From Lachnospiraceae bacterium (GTDB lineage Bacteria > Bacillota > Clostridia > Lachnospirales > Lachnospiraceae), in NCBI GenBank assembly GCA_910574865.1, contig CAJTDN010000001.1, positions 186,001 through 250,000 of the forward strand: DNA of 64,000 nucleotides, in the 5' to 3' direction. Under the pieces are notes generated by a model. The model was not told the origin of the DNA, ran no database searches, and worked only from the letters and a program-made list of their open reading frames with translations. The position numbers and the translations under genes are program-made. Below, piece by piece: positions 8,965-17,581 of this stretch. Each line of letters begins with the position of its first letter. The first letter of the stretch is position 1.

Positions 8965-11040
8965 TTAGACGGCTTCGTTCATCTTCTCATATGCATCGCA
9001 CACCTCTCCCGGCTCGCCAATCGCCCTTAAAATCCCCTTTTCTATCCAAACGACCTTCGTGCAATTGTTACGGATGACGGAGGTGGAATGCGACACGATC
9101 AGCACGGTGGATCCGCCGTGTATCATTTCCTGGATTCGCTTCTCGCTCTTCTGGCGGAAGAACATGTCGCCAACGCTTAGCACCTCGTCCAATATGAGGA
9201 TTTCCGGCGTGTCCCGCACGGTCGCGATGGCGAATCCAAGCCTGGACACCATGCCGGAAGAATAGTTTCTCACCTTTTCTTCCATAAATCCTTCCAGTTC
9301 CGCAAACTTCACGATGTCGTCGTATTTCTCGTCAATGTACTCCTTCGTGTAGCCGATGATGGAACCATTCAGGTACACGTTTTCCCTTCCTGTCAGTTCA
9401 AAGTCGAAACCCGTTCCCAACGTCAGCAGTTGAATCTTGTTCCGATTCACGATGATTTTCCCCGCCGTCGGGATGAGCGCGCCGGAAATGATTTTCAAGA
9501 TGGTGCTCTTTCCTGAACCGTTCGTCCCGATAATGCCGATTACCTCCCCCTTGCGAACCGTGAAACTGACATCGTCAAGTGCCTTGAACCGCTCCACCTT
9601 GCGCTGACCCTTGACCGTGCGAATCAACATTTCCTTTATGCTGGTCGCTTCGTCGCTCTCGTGCTTGAACTCCATGGTCACATTCTCAACCATGATTTCT
9701 ATTTCCGCCTCCTCAGCCAAGGTCTGACCCGCGTCCATCCCTTGCTGATTCTCTTTCAAGTCAAAGGTTTGAAACTCCTTGTGTCCTACCCGCGACTTGT
9801 GCCGCCCTTGACGTGGTTCCCCTCCACGGCGATTTCCTTGCCCCAGGATCTCCCCTTGGCTCGGACGACTCCCCTTCGCCCGCCGCCTCTCCCTTCGTAA
9901 CCCGCGTCGCCGTTCGCGCCTCTTCTTTTCTCTCCACAATAGGAACACCGTGGAGATAGCAAGCAGTACAACCGTGACCATCATCACGATTAACAAGATT
10001 TTCTCATAACCCATGTCGCAAAGACCGCTGTTCGCCAAATTCGAATCACCGTCCACGTTTCCCTTTTGGGAATTTCCATCCCCTACGTTTCCTTCCGAAT
10101 TTCCACTACCATTTCCTGAATTTCCATCATCTTCATTACTACCATTCCCACCCACCGCGTCTTGTGGATTTTCCGGCTTTGTCACGCTCAACGCGTACCT
10201 GGCCCGCTCGCCAGAAACATTCTGCGTCATGACGTGGACAACGTTCTCCCCATCCTCCAAGGGAATCCGATACGTGCCGCCCGAAGCCTCGACCGTCTGC
10301 CAGTTCCAAACGTTTTGTAGCGTACCGACCTCCACCGTGATTTGAGTCTCTTCACCATCCGGATTGACTTCCAATTCAATTTGCTTATCTTGCGCCGCCA
10401 CTTCCATGGCATAGAACGTCACCTCCGTAGAAAAACCATCCACCGGCGTACCGTTCACCCGCATTTCCTCCAACGCGCATCCCCCGGCCAGTGGGATTTC
10501 CACATTTACCACAGCCTGCAAATTTGACACGCCCCCGCCATCCGCGGCAACCACTGACGCATTCCCGATACGGATTTGCGTACTGCCCGACACGCGTGGA
10601 ACAAACTGCAGCATCTGCATGTAGCTGTTGCCGTTGATTCCCGACGCGGACACACGCACTACGCCCGGCTCCACCAATTCCCCGCCGGAAACATATTCCA
10701 GCACAGACGCATCATAATAGACATTCCATTCCACCGATTCAAGCGACGTATCGGCACCGGCATACACGCCAATAGGCGAAATCGTACCCAGATTCCAACG
10801 GTACCCCTCCGAGCCGAAATACACCCGCTCCCCGACAGCTTGCACCGAAAAACCCACCGTAAGTACCATAAGCGCCACGATTGCCAAGGACGCCGCCACA
10901 TAAAACGCCTTGCGAAACGAGGCGTAACCCGCGCATGTCCGCCAAAAATCCATCCGGCATTTCTCTATTTTCTTTTCTACCTTGTAACTTCTTGTTCTCG
11001 TCATAACCTCTTTATTTTGTCCCCCGCCAGTCCCCGTCAT
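8965..11040 (-). CDS. ABC polysaccharide-export ATPase fused to extracellular cohesin/cadherin-like module
   Basis: Using the ATG that overlaps the permease stop (ATGA), the protein has 691 residues. Residues about 45-70 form a membrane segment (FYVAASLAIVALMVLTVGFS). About 75-185 resemble a cohesin-like beta sandwich, and about 188-290 a cadherin-like beta-sandwich domain (ALEEMRVNG start). A G/N/S/D-rich linker follows (295-340), then a second membrane segment (347-369) and a strongly basic stretch (KKRRERRRGLRRERRR). The C-terminal 250 residues are a Wzt/TagH-type ATPase: GTNGSGKST Walker A, NYSSGMVSRLGFA signature, ILILDEVLSVGD Walker B, IVSHS switch. Positive-inside topology puts the sandwiches outside and the ATPase inside. 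Polysaccharide ABC ATPases normally lack such an N-terminal ectodomain; B. subtilis TagH has an extra domain at the opposite end. A start at 11004 is also possible. Confidence 0.85.
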   Translation of the reverse strand: MTGTGGGQNKEVMTRTRSYKVEKKIEKCRMDFWRTCAGYASFRKAFYVAASLAIVALMVLTVGFSVQAVGERVYFGSEGYRWNLGTISPIGVYAGADTSLESVEWNVYYDASVLEYVSGGELVEPGVVRVSASGINGNSYMQMLQFVPRVSGSTQIRIGNASVVAADGGGVSNLQAVVNVEIPLAGGCALEEMRVNGTPVDGFSTEVTFYAMEVAAQDKQIELEVNPDGEETQITVEVGTLQNVWNWQTVEASGGTYRIPLEDGENVVHVMTQNVSGERARYALSVTKPENPQDAVGGNGSNEDDGNSGNGSGNSEGNVGDGNSQKGNVDGDSNLANSGLCDMGYEKILLIVMMVTVVLLAISTVFLLWREKKRRERRRGLRRERRRAKGSRPSQGEILGQGNRRGGEPRQGRHKSRVGHKEFQTFDLKENQQGMDAGQTLAEEAEIEIMVENVTMEFKHESDEATSIKEMLIRTVKGQRKVERFKALDDVSFTVRKGEVIGIIGTNGSGKSTILKIISGALIPTAGKIIVNRNKIQLLTLGTGFDFELTGRENVYLNGSIIGYTKEYIDEKYDDIVKFAELEGFMEEKVRNYSSGMVSRLGFAIATVRDTPEILILDEVLSVGDMFFRQKSEKRIQEMIHGGSTVLIVSHSTSVIRNNCTKVVWIEKGILRAIGEPGEVCDAYEKMNEAV

Positions 11041-11819
11041 AACTTCTTCATGATGTCGTTCCGATGTCTGTTGAACACGACGAACCCGACGAGGTACATC
11101 ACGATTCCCCATGCCGCGATGTAAATCATTTGCGTCACGTCAGGCAACCGCCCTTTCATCACGATGATCCGCATGCAGTCGATATAGTTGAATACCGGAT
11201 TTATTTGTATTACCATCCTGACGATTCCTTTCAGCTGGTCAACCGGATAAAACAAGGCCGACATGTACATCCATAACGTCAACAAGACAGAGTAAAGGTG
11301 CTTCACGTCCCCAAAAAACACGTACGCGGTGGCCAATACATGGGCAATTCCCAGCGAGAACAAAAGCAAAAACAACACGATGACGGGTGCCAATGCCATC
11401 GTCCAGCACGGGGGTACACGAAATACCACCAACATGATCACGTAAGCTATCAGAGAGTACAAGAAGTTCACCAGCGACGTATACACCCTTGATAAAATGA
11501 AGATGTCCATCGGAAATTTCACCTTGATAAGCAGCATCTTGTTGTCCACCAGCGAGGTCATCGCCGCATTGGTCGCCCCGGTAAACAACTGCCAGACAAC
11601 CGAACCCGTCAAATAATAAATCGGGAAGTTCTCTATGGAACGGTGGAACAATTGCGTAAATATCAAGGAAATCACACACATGGACAGCAACGGGTTTAAC
11701 ACGCTCCAAACGATGCCCAAATAGGAACGGGAATATTTGCGCTTGATTTCGCGTGACGTCAGTTCCTTTATCACGAACCAATATTGTTTCCGTTGTTCCT
11801 TTTGTTCCTGTTTCGTCAT
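11037..11819 (-). CDS. ABC-2 type polysaccharide export permease
   Basis: About 260 residues with six predicted membrane segments and the N-terminal ELTSREIKRKYSRSYLG motif of TagG/Wzm-family ABC-2 permeases. It should form the membrane channel that exports the lipid-linked polymer, powered by the ATPase encoded immediately downstream; the two genes overlap by four bases (ATGA). I chose the ATG at 11819 because GGAGG lies five bases upstream; an ATG four codons earlier (11831) is possible. The C-terminus ends in the short cytoplasmic tail RHRNDIMKKL. Confidence 0.9.
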   Translation of the reverse strand: MTKQEQKEQRKQYWFVIKELTSREIKRKYSRSYLGIVWSVLNPLLSMCVISLIFTQLFHRSIENFPIYYLTGSVVWQLFTGATNAAMTSLVDNKMLLIKVKFPMDIFILSRVYTSLVNFLYSLIAYVIMLVVFRVPPCWTMALAPVIVLFLLLFSLGIAHVLATAYVFFGDVKHLYSVLLTLWMYMSALFYPVDQLKGIVRMVIQINPVFNYIDCMRIIVMKGRLPDVTQMIYIAAWGIVMYLVGFVVFNRHRNDIMKKL

Positions 11820-11865
11820 CTTCCCCTCCATACTTCTCTTCCACCGGCGTTTTCGCCTTCCCGCC

Positions 11866-13641
11866 TCAACGCCTCTTCCACCCTGCCTGCCTCACGTACA
11901 GCAAATATTTGTAGGCCGCGTACATCCTCCAGTGATATCCGTTACGTCGCCCCAGCCTTGCCACGCTCCCTTCGTACCACGCGCTTTCCTTCACGAGTCC
12001 TTTTCGAATGCCCAGCATCACCAGCGCCTTGTTCCAGACGTGGTTTTTCACCAGTTCCTCCTCCGTCAGCTTCGCCGCCGTCCTATATAGGGCGTTTTCC
12101 AACACGTCGTCGGAAAATTTCAGGTCGCCGAACGTTTCCGCCTCCACCCTCGTCGGGCTTCCCATGAACGCCTTGAAAAGGCGGCGGGTCACGTCGCGAA
12201 ACTCGTGCACGTCCAGACCAAGGAATGCCTCTCGCAATTCGCTTTTGTCTCCCATTCGCGCGCCGTTTCGATCCTTGGCACACGCCTTGATGTTGTTCGC
12301 CAGCTTTTCCCCGTACACCGTGACGCACAATTCCATCCACTTTGCGAACCTGCACCGCTCCTCCAAACATTCAGCTAGAATCGGGACGTATGTTTGTCCC
12401 GGCGCTTGCCCTTGTCTCGTCCCGTACCCTTGTTCCGTCCCAAGCCCCCGCCTTGTCTCGCGCCCCTCGCCGTCACGACTCCTTTGATATCCCACCGTCA
12501 TCCCATGTGGGGCGCTGAACACGCTCTCAAAAAGGCAGTTGCTGAAATGCACCTTGGCTCTCAAGCCATCCTTCGGTCCAAAATAATAGGCCGCATAGTC
12601 GTCACGTTCCACTCCCTTCGGCAATTCGTAAAGCCCGAAATAGTATCCCTTCAGCGGTTCCTTCCTGCCAAGGTGCATAAGCACCTCTCCCAACGTCTTT
12701 TGCATCGATCCCGTCCAGCCACTGTCCACCAACGCGTAATCGCTTCCGTCGGTTGACGCCGCCTTCGCCGGCCCAGCCTCTTCCACGGCAGGCCGTTCGT
12801 CTTGCTCCCCCCCGCCCCTTTCTCCTACGTGTGGCGCGTCTCCCGCCGTCTCGGCATTCGCCCCGTCAAGCAATCCTTCCTGCCGCAAGTATCCCGCCAG
12901 TTCGGGCATCCGACGCCTCGAATTTCTCTCCACGCATGCCAAAAAATATTCGCATTCGCCCAGCAGCCGCCTCACTTCCTTCAATCTTGCGTAGGGTATC
13001 ACCTCGTCCCCCGCATAGGGCAACCGCAACATCCGCAAAACTTTCCGCTTGTCCTTGCCTCCAATGCCGGAACGGTTCAATATTTTTTCCATGGTCACGT
13101 CTATCCCGCCCCGGCAGATGAAGTCAAGCGCGCCTTCCATGTCCAGATGAAAGGCGGGAATCCGCAGGGAATAACGGGAGCAGTACAAATACCTGCATTC
13201 CACGGGAAGTCCGAGCGTCCGGCAAAGGATTTGTGCCAGACGATACATCAGGTAGCCGTCCCTCGCCACGAAATAGAGCCGCCCCCTTCCTTCCTCCATC
13301 GCCCGCCTAAGCGCCCAGACGACGAACCCGCATAAGGACGGCGCCAGCACGCAGATGGCGTCCTGCGTCACCGTGTCGAAAGAGGACAGCCACCTATCCA
13401 ACGCCTTGCCATTTTGGCCAATCGAGCCCCTCATCGCGCGGCCATTTTGCACGGCCGCCCCTTCCGCCGCCCGACCATTCTGCACGGCCGCTCCTCCCAA
13501 TGTCCATCCGTCGTAATTGGCCATTTCCGCCAACGTCCCATACATAAGAGGACTCCTTTTCAAGCCTGCCAGATATGTCGCCCGCTGCTTTTGCTGGCTT
13601 TTCCCCGCTTGATTTCTTTCTGGTTTCCTTATTCCCGACAT
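11866..13641 (-). CDS. stand-alone COG5610 C-terminal-domain protein without HAD domain
   Basis: The 591-residue protein lacks the HAD motifs but keeps the second-domain landmarks of the two COG5610 paralogues: RLYFVARDGYLMYRLAQ, YLYCSRYSLR and YALVDSGWTGSMQ. It therefore looks like that domain alone, with a new N-terminus. Residues about 45-80 contain an 11-residue repeat (AAVQNGRA twice, then IGQNGKA). Two other low-complexity inserts appear: one acidic and glycine-rich (GERGGGEQDERPAVEEAG) just before the DSGWTGS motif, and one G/T/R/Q-rich (GLGTEQGYGTRQGQAPG). It sits between the GT2 and permease genes. Function is unknown; I infer a polysaccharide-assembly role by context. Confidence 0.7.
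   Translation of the reverse strand: MSGIRKPERNQAGKSQQKQRATYLAGLKRSPLMYGTLAEMANYDGWTLGGAAVQNGRAAEGAAVQNGRAMRGSIGQNGKALDRWLSSFDTVTQDAICVLAPSLCGFVVWALRRAMEEGRGRLYFVARDGYLMYRLAQILCRTLGLPVECRYLYCSRYSLRIPAFHLDMEGALDFICRGGIDVTMEKILNRSGIGGKDKRKVLRMLRLPYAGDEVIPYARLKEVRRLLGECEYFLACVERNSRRRMPELAGYLRQEGLLDGANAETAGDAPHVGERGGGEQDERPAVEEAGPAKAASTDGSDYALVDSGWTGSMQKTLGEVLMHLGRKEPLKGYYFGLYELPKGVERDDYAAYYFGPKDGLRAKVHFSNCLFESVFSAPHGMTVGYQRSRDGEGRETRRGLGTEQGYGTRQGQAPGQTYVPILAECLEERCRFAKWMELCVTVYGEKLANNIKACAKDRNGARMGDKSELREAFLGLDVHEFRDVTRRLFKAFMGSPTRVEAETFGDLKFSDDVLENALYRTAAKLTEEELVKNHVWNKALVMLGIRKGLVKESAWYEGSVARLGRRNGYHWRMYAAYKYLLYVRQAGWKRR
13405..13506 (-). repeat. 33-bp in-frame tandem repeat within coding sequence
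   Basis: Two close 33-bp units and one diverged unit encode AAVQNGRA-type peptides near the N-terminus of the stand-alone COG5610-like protein. The unit is a multiple of three, so copy number could change without breaking the frame. Confidence 0.75.
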
Positions 13642-13678
13642 CTTACTTCCTGACTTCCTTCATTACCACGCGACATCG

Positions 13679-14743
13679 TCACGACATTTTTCCCCTCGTC
13701 AGCGGCAATCCCAAGCGTCCGGCCGCAATCTTCCCTCGCGTCCCGTTTCCACGCGCCTCATTTGCATGCGCCTTGTTCCCGCGCCCGACCCCTCTCGCGT
13801 ATTGCAGGATTGCCGTCGGCATGACTCCCGCGACCAGGGGGCGCAGCACGTAATGAAACGTGTCCGGCCGCAAAATCCCCAGCCTTCGAAACCCCTCTAA
13901 CCGTACCGCGGCTTCCCTCCCCCGTGTCTTCGCCGTCCGCTTCCGATAAGACGTTTCGCCCTCCCGGTAGGCAAGCAGGCTTTCTTGTATGTTATAGCCC
14001 CGCGCGCCTTGGCCATGCAGGCGCATGAACAGCTCGTAGTCCTCGCAACGCCTCGTCAGTTCCGTCGTCTGGTAACCGCCGCATTCCACGAGGAACCGCC
14101 TCCTGAACATGACCGACGGGTGGATGTAAGGCGAATACCGCAGAAAATCTTCCGCCCGGGGACGCTTGGGTACGTAATCCGTCCCCCACGTCCCGTCCGC
14201 ATCAAACAGCTCGGCGTTGGAACCCACCCATTCGTACTGCGGATGCCGTTCTAAAAACGCGTATTCCTTCTCCAGTCGCTCTTCCTTGGAAATGTCGTCG
14301 TCATCCATCCTGGCTATATATTTTCCCACCGCCTGACAAAGGCAACGGTTGAGCGAGTATCCGAGTCCCATGTTTTGCTCGTTGCGTAAAAGTATGATGC
14401 GTTTATCCATTTTCGCCAGTCGGCGGATCATGGCCGAACGGGAAGCATCCGACCCGTCATCGCAAAGAATCATTTCCCAATCCCGCAAGGTCTGCCGCCG
14501 GATGGAGTCCACCGCCTGGCGAAGCCTCTCTTCCGAGACCGGATTGTAGACCCCCATGATGACACTGACCTTGACCGACAGTTCCTTCATTGGTGTCACC
14601 ATGCCTTCTCCCGAAACGGCCGCATCATTCATCAGCAACCCCGCGTCATTTCCCGCGATGGCCGACCTCTTCATCGGCGATGCCACGATTCGCATTTCTT
14701 CCATTGGCAACTTGTCGTTTCGTGCATCTTTTTTTTGCGGCAT
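13679..14743 (-). CDS. family 2 glycosyltransferase
   Basis: A 354-residue GT-A fold enzyme: VSVIMGVYNP opens the domain, ILCDDGSDA is the nucleotide-binding aspartate motif, ARMDDDDIS is the DxD metal site, and CEDYELFMRL is the ED catalytic region. It likely adds a sugar to the lipid-linked repeat unit at the inner membrane face. The start has a perfect AGGAGG seven bases upstream of ATG, although it lies 73 bases inside the upstream GT4 gene. The frame is open further upstream (to 15223) but only as an antisense-free shadow of the GT4 gene. The last 40 residues are basic and low in complexity (GKAHANEARGNGTRGK). Confidence 0.88.
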   Translation of the reverse strand: MPQKKDARNDKLPMEEMRIVASPMKRSAIAGNDAGLLMNDAAVSGEGMVTPMKELSVKVSVIMGVYNPVSEERLRQAVDSIRRQTLRDWEMILCDDGSDASRSAMIRRLAKMDKRIILLRNEQNMGLGYSLNRCLCQAVGKYIARMDDDDISKEERLEKEYAFLERHPQYEWVGSNAELFDADGTWGTDYVPKRPRAEDFLRYSPYIHPSVMFRRRFLVECGGYQTTELTRRCEDYELFMRLHGQGARGYNIQESLLAYREGETSYRKRTAKTRGREAAVRLEGFRRLGILRPDTFHYVLRPLVAGVMPTAILQYARGVGRGNKAHANEARGNGTRGKIAAGRLGLPLTRGKMS

Positions 14744-15960
14744 TTTGCTTCCTCCTCTTGCCCTGACGGCCGCATGGCGGCCCGCGCCTCCTCGACCGCC
14801 GCGTCCAGTTCCCAGTACACTTTCCGCATCACCGCCTCTGTCCGTTCCCTGGCGAAGGGCAGCACGGACTTGCGGCAGTTCCCCGCCATTTTTTCCCGTT
14901 GCGCGGTGGTCAGGCACATTATTTTTTGCAAGCCGGCCGCCCAATTTTTCTCGTCCCTGGCGTTGCAAAAATACCCGTTGATTCCATTGTGCAAATATTC
15001 CCGCGTGCCACGATTTCGCGAGGCCAGCAGCGGAATCCCCATCGCCAGCGCCTCGAGTCCCGCCATGCCAAGGCCCTCGCGCACGGTCGGAAACACCGAA
15101 AAATCCGCGCAGCCGATGACATTTTCCACGTCCCGCCGATACCCGTACAGTTTCACGTTGTCCTCGAGCCTCCGTATGTAAATCTCCCGCTGGATTTTTT
15201 CCTCGTAAAATCCGTCCCCGCAAATGCCATAGTGGACACGTGAAATGTCCTTCCCCGATTCCCGCAAATAAGAAAGCGCCTTCAAAATTACCATCTGGTT
15301 TTTATTTTCATTCAGTTCTCCGACCGACACGAAGAACACGTCACCCTCGGGTATCCCCAGTTCCTTGCGCCGCGCCCTGCGCTCCTCCTCATGCATCGGG
15401 GTGAAGCGATTCAAATCCACCCCCACGCCGGGAATCTCGAACACCCGCTTCGGGTTCTTCAGCGGAAGGTCGAGGGCGTTTCTAAAATCCTCCCGGTTAA
15501 TCGTCACGAGAACGTCCGTGTACCTGGCCATCACCCATTCCGCAAGATAATAGGCCGTGTTGTTCACGAGCGGGGCACCCTTGTAAAAGTGGAACCCATG
15601 CGCGGTGTAAACGACCTTCAACCCTCGTCCCGCGAACTTCCTGCCCATCATGCGCCCCAGCATGCCTCCCACCGGGGTGTGGCAATGGATGGCCAGGATG
15701 TCGTTTTCCAAAATAATGCGGCACAGTTGCTTGAAAGCGGCCACGTTGTAACGAACCATGTACGGCGACCGGGCGACGTCTATATGGTGGACGCGCACGC
15801 CCAGCGCAATGATTTCCCGCTCGTCGTACTGGTAGTGCGGCTCCCGCAGGTTCGCGGCGTAATGCACGGTATAGCCCATCTCCTGCAGGATTTTCACGTT
15901 TCCCCGCTCGAACTTGTCCAGGAACCCCCCGACCGTCGCCAGTATCAATATGTTTTTCAT
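14671..15960 (-). CDS. family 4 glycosyltransferase, EpsD-like
   Basis: The 429-residue protein begins MKNILILATVGGFLDKFERGN, the typical start of EpsD-like GT4 enzymes. HCHTPVGGMLGRM and YTAHGFHFYKGAP belong to the N-terminal domain. PGVGVDLNRF, VSVGELNENKNQ and SVFPTVREGLGMAGLEAL carry the GT-B nucleotide-sugar binding residues (E-x7-E). It is the first gene of the polysaccharide operon, 145 bases downstream of the left inverted recombination site. AAGGAAG nine bases before the ATG supports the start. The final 24 residues overlap the GT2 gene in another frame. Confidence 0.9.
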   Translation of the reverse strand: MKNILILATVGGFLDKFERGNVKILQEMGYTVHYAANLREPHYQYDEREIIALGVRVHHIDVARSPYMVRYNVAAFKQLCRIILENDILAIHCHTPVGGMLGRMMGRKFAGRGLKVVYTAHGFHFYKGAPLVNNTAYYLAEWVMARYTDVLVTINREDFRNALDLPLKNPKRVFEIPGVGVDLNRFTPMHEEERRARRKELGIPEGDVFFVSVGELNENKNQMVILKALSYLRESGKDISRVHYGICGDGFYEEKIQREIYIRRLEDNVKLYGYRRDVENVIGCADFSVFPTVREGLGMAGLEALAMGIPLLASRNRGTREYLHNGINGYFCNARDEKNWAAGLQKIMCLTTAQREKMAGNCRKSVLPFARERTEAVMRKVYWELDAAVEEARAAMRPSGQEEEAKCRKKKMHETTSCQWKKCESWHRR

Positions 15961-16104
15961 CTGTGCATGCTTCCTTGTAAAAACAGATTTTATGTATTAT
16001 CATTTCCCATATGTTAGCCATACGCCAATATTCCATTCCCAAATTACACGACCGTGCGATTGTCAATCCACGGCCGGAAAATTTATAATGGCTAATGTAT
16101 ATAT

Positions 16105-16129
16105 TTCGCAGAATTGGCCATTCTGCGAA
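16105..16129. repeat. left inverted recombination site of invertible segment
   Basis: A 25-bp dyad: arms TTCGCAGAAT and its complement flank a 5-bp asymmetric spacer TGGCC. The arms extend by two more bases on each side (12-bp arms at 16103-16131). The same 25 bp occurs at 17582-17606 in inverted orientation with no mismatch. This is the layout of a tyrosine-recombinase core site. Confidence 0.88.
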
Positions 16130-16169
16130 ATCATCCGCGAATCCCGCATGAGTCCTCATAAATTTGCCT

Positions 16170-17294
16170 CTATCTTTCAGATTGACCAACAAATTGACCA
16201 TAAATGGATGAGAGCTTGTTCATCTGCTGGCGCTTCAAGGCGATTGACGGGTGAACATAACGGTTCAGCGTAATCTGCACGTTGGCGTGTCCCAATATTT
16301 CGCTGAGGCTTTTGGCATCCATTCCGCTTTCGATACAATTTGTCGCAAATGTGTGGCGAAGCGCGTGAAAACTTTTATTTCCTATTTCCGCCTGCCGCAA
16401 ATACGATTTCAACTTGTTCTGGTAGGTTCTCGGCTCCATGGGCGCGTCTCTCTTGATAAGGTATTCGCCCTCCATGGGAAAAGATCGCAATAGCTGCACC
16501 ACGTCTTCGGACAGCGGGATTTCACGCATGGAGTAAATACTCTTGGGTTTGTTTTCATAAAGAATCGTTTTCGTTCCACACCCATCGACGGCGATTCTCT
16601 GCACCGTGGAACTAACACGAAGCGTTTCCGTGTGCAAATCAATGTCCGAGCACTTCAAGGCACAAATTTCCCCCAACCTGAGGCCGGTCGACAGGCATAA
16701 CAAAATTCCCATTTTAAAAACATCCATTTCCGAGCACAAGACGTGAAAGAGCCGTGATTGTTCCATCTGGCTAAATGTCGCCACGTTTTGTTTCCGTTCG
16801 CATCCCAGTTCCATTTGAAACGTGTCCGTATGCACATGGTATTTTTTGGCGGCATATTTCATGATCTGGTTAAATACCGCATAAACCGTCCTTTTGAGCG
16901 CCACGGATTCCTGCATGTCAAGCAATGTCAATTTTTTGTCTATCGTGCCAACATCCACACTTGTCAATGGAACTTTTGCCAATTCCGATAAATATTTTTC
17001 GTAAATTTTTTTATATTTCACGTAAGTCGGGTACTTTCGATTCTTCTCGATATATTGAAGCCATTCTTCGGCCATGACGCCGAACGTCTTTCGTCCCGCC
17101 CTCCCGCTTTCCGCGTCAATAGCAAAGGACTCCTTTTTCGCGGTTTCCTTGGCAACCGCCAGTTTTTCCTTGACCTTCGCGTATGTCTTTGCATACACGG
17201 AACGCTGTTTTCTTCCCGTGGGAGTCGACAACATGTAACGCCCCTCCCACCTTCCGTCCGTCCGCTTGTGAATGTTTTCTCCTCTTCTTGCCAT
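16170..17294 (-). CDS. tyrosine recombinase within the invertible segment
   Basis: A 374-residue integrase-family recombinase. The N-terminus has an AP2-like arm-binding region (RTDGRWEGRYMLSTPTGRKQ), followed by a core-binding domain and the catalytic domain. The catalytic residues can be followed: R in STGLRLGEICALKC, HALRHTFATN (H-x-x-R), LGHANVQITLNRY (H and the Y nucleophile). The ATG at 17294 has AAAGGAG with six-base spacing; the longer frame starts at 17327. It ends 40 bp from the left inverted site and is the only gene between the two sites, so it is the obvious candidate to invert its own segment. It otherwise resembles Tn916/ICE integrases, but no other transfer genes lie beside it. 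Confidence 0.92.
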   Translation of the reverse strand: MARRGENIHKRTDGRWEGRYMLSTPTGRKQRSVYAKTYAKVKEKLAVAKETAKKESFAIDAESGRAGRKTFGVMAEEWLQYIEKNRKYPTYVKYKKIYEKYLSELAKVPLTSVDVGTIDKKLTLLDMQESVALKRTVYAVFNQIMKYAAKKYHVHTDTFQMELGCERKQNVATFSQMEQSRLFHVLCSEMDVFKMGILLCLSTGLRLGEICALKCSDIDLHTETLRVSSTVQRIAVDGCGTKTILYENKPKSIYSMREIPLSEDVVQLLRSFPMEGEYLIKRDAPMEPRTYQNKLKSYLRQAEIGNKSFHALRHTFATNCIESGMDAKSLSEILGHANVQITLNRYVHPSIALKRQQMNKLSSIYGQFVGQSER

Positions 17295-17376
17295 AACGTT
17301 CTCCTTTTCTACCATCTTTTTGACCACTTATGGCGTGGGAATAAAAAATGACATTTCGTCAAGCCCCTCATAAAAC

Positions 17377-17395
17377 CATGCCGGACAACGGCATG
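17377..17395. promoter_or_regulatory. 7-bp dyad with 5-bp spacer upstream of recombinase
   Basis: CATGCCG and its complement flank GACAA, 80 bp upstream of the recombinase start. It could be an operator or accessory recombinase site; its arms are unrelated to the 25-bp sites. Confidence 0.4.
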
Positions 17396-17483
17396 AATTT
17401 CATTTTCCTCCATCGAACAACGAGTTGCACTTGCGAAAAACCGCGATGAACCGCAAGAAACGACAGAAATTTCATGTGTTTTC

Positions 17484-17512
17484 TTGACAAAGAAGAGCCG
17501 ACGTGATAGAAT
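17484..17512 (+). promoter_or_regulatory. outward-facing sigma-70-type promoter in invertible segment
   Basis: TTGACA (17484-17489), a 17-bp spacer and TAGAAT (17507-17512) form a near-consensus promoter on the plus strand. It reads through the right inverted site 70 bp downstream. The leader contains a short GGGAC/GTCCC stem followed by a T run (17537-17566), which could act as a weak attenuator. Nothing is encoded on the plus strand before the terminator at 17756. Confidence 0.8.
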
Positions 17513-17581
17513 TCTCTCGTATTAAGGAAAGACTGAGGGACAAAAAGACAGAAAGTCCCCTTTTTTATGAAAATTCCCACA

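Noticed and set aside
14744-15223. N-terminal extension of the GT2 frame
   Set aside because: Fully inside the GT4 gene, of low-complexity composition, and a perfect ribosome site marks the start at 14743.
16038-16066. Minus-strand TTGACA at 16061-16066 as the polysaccharide operon promoter
   Set aside because: No acceptable -10 at 16 to 18 bp (TTTGGG-like); kept only as a possible weak promoter.
15497-16201. 234-codon minus-strand frame spanning the left inverted site
   Set aside because: Mostly overlaps the GT4 gene out of frame; no domain and no ribosome site.
17377-17395. Third recombination site inside the invertible segment
   Set aside because: It has a 5-bp centre like the two outer sites, but its arms share no sequence with them.
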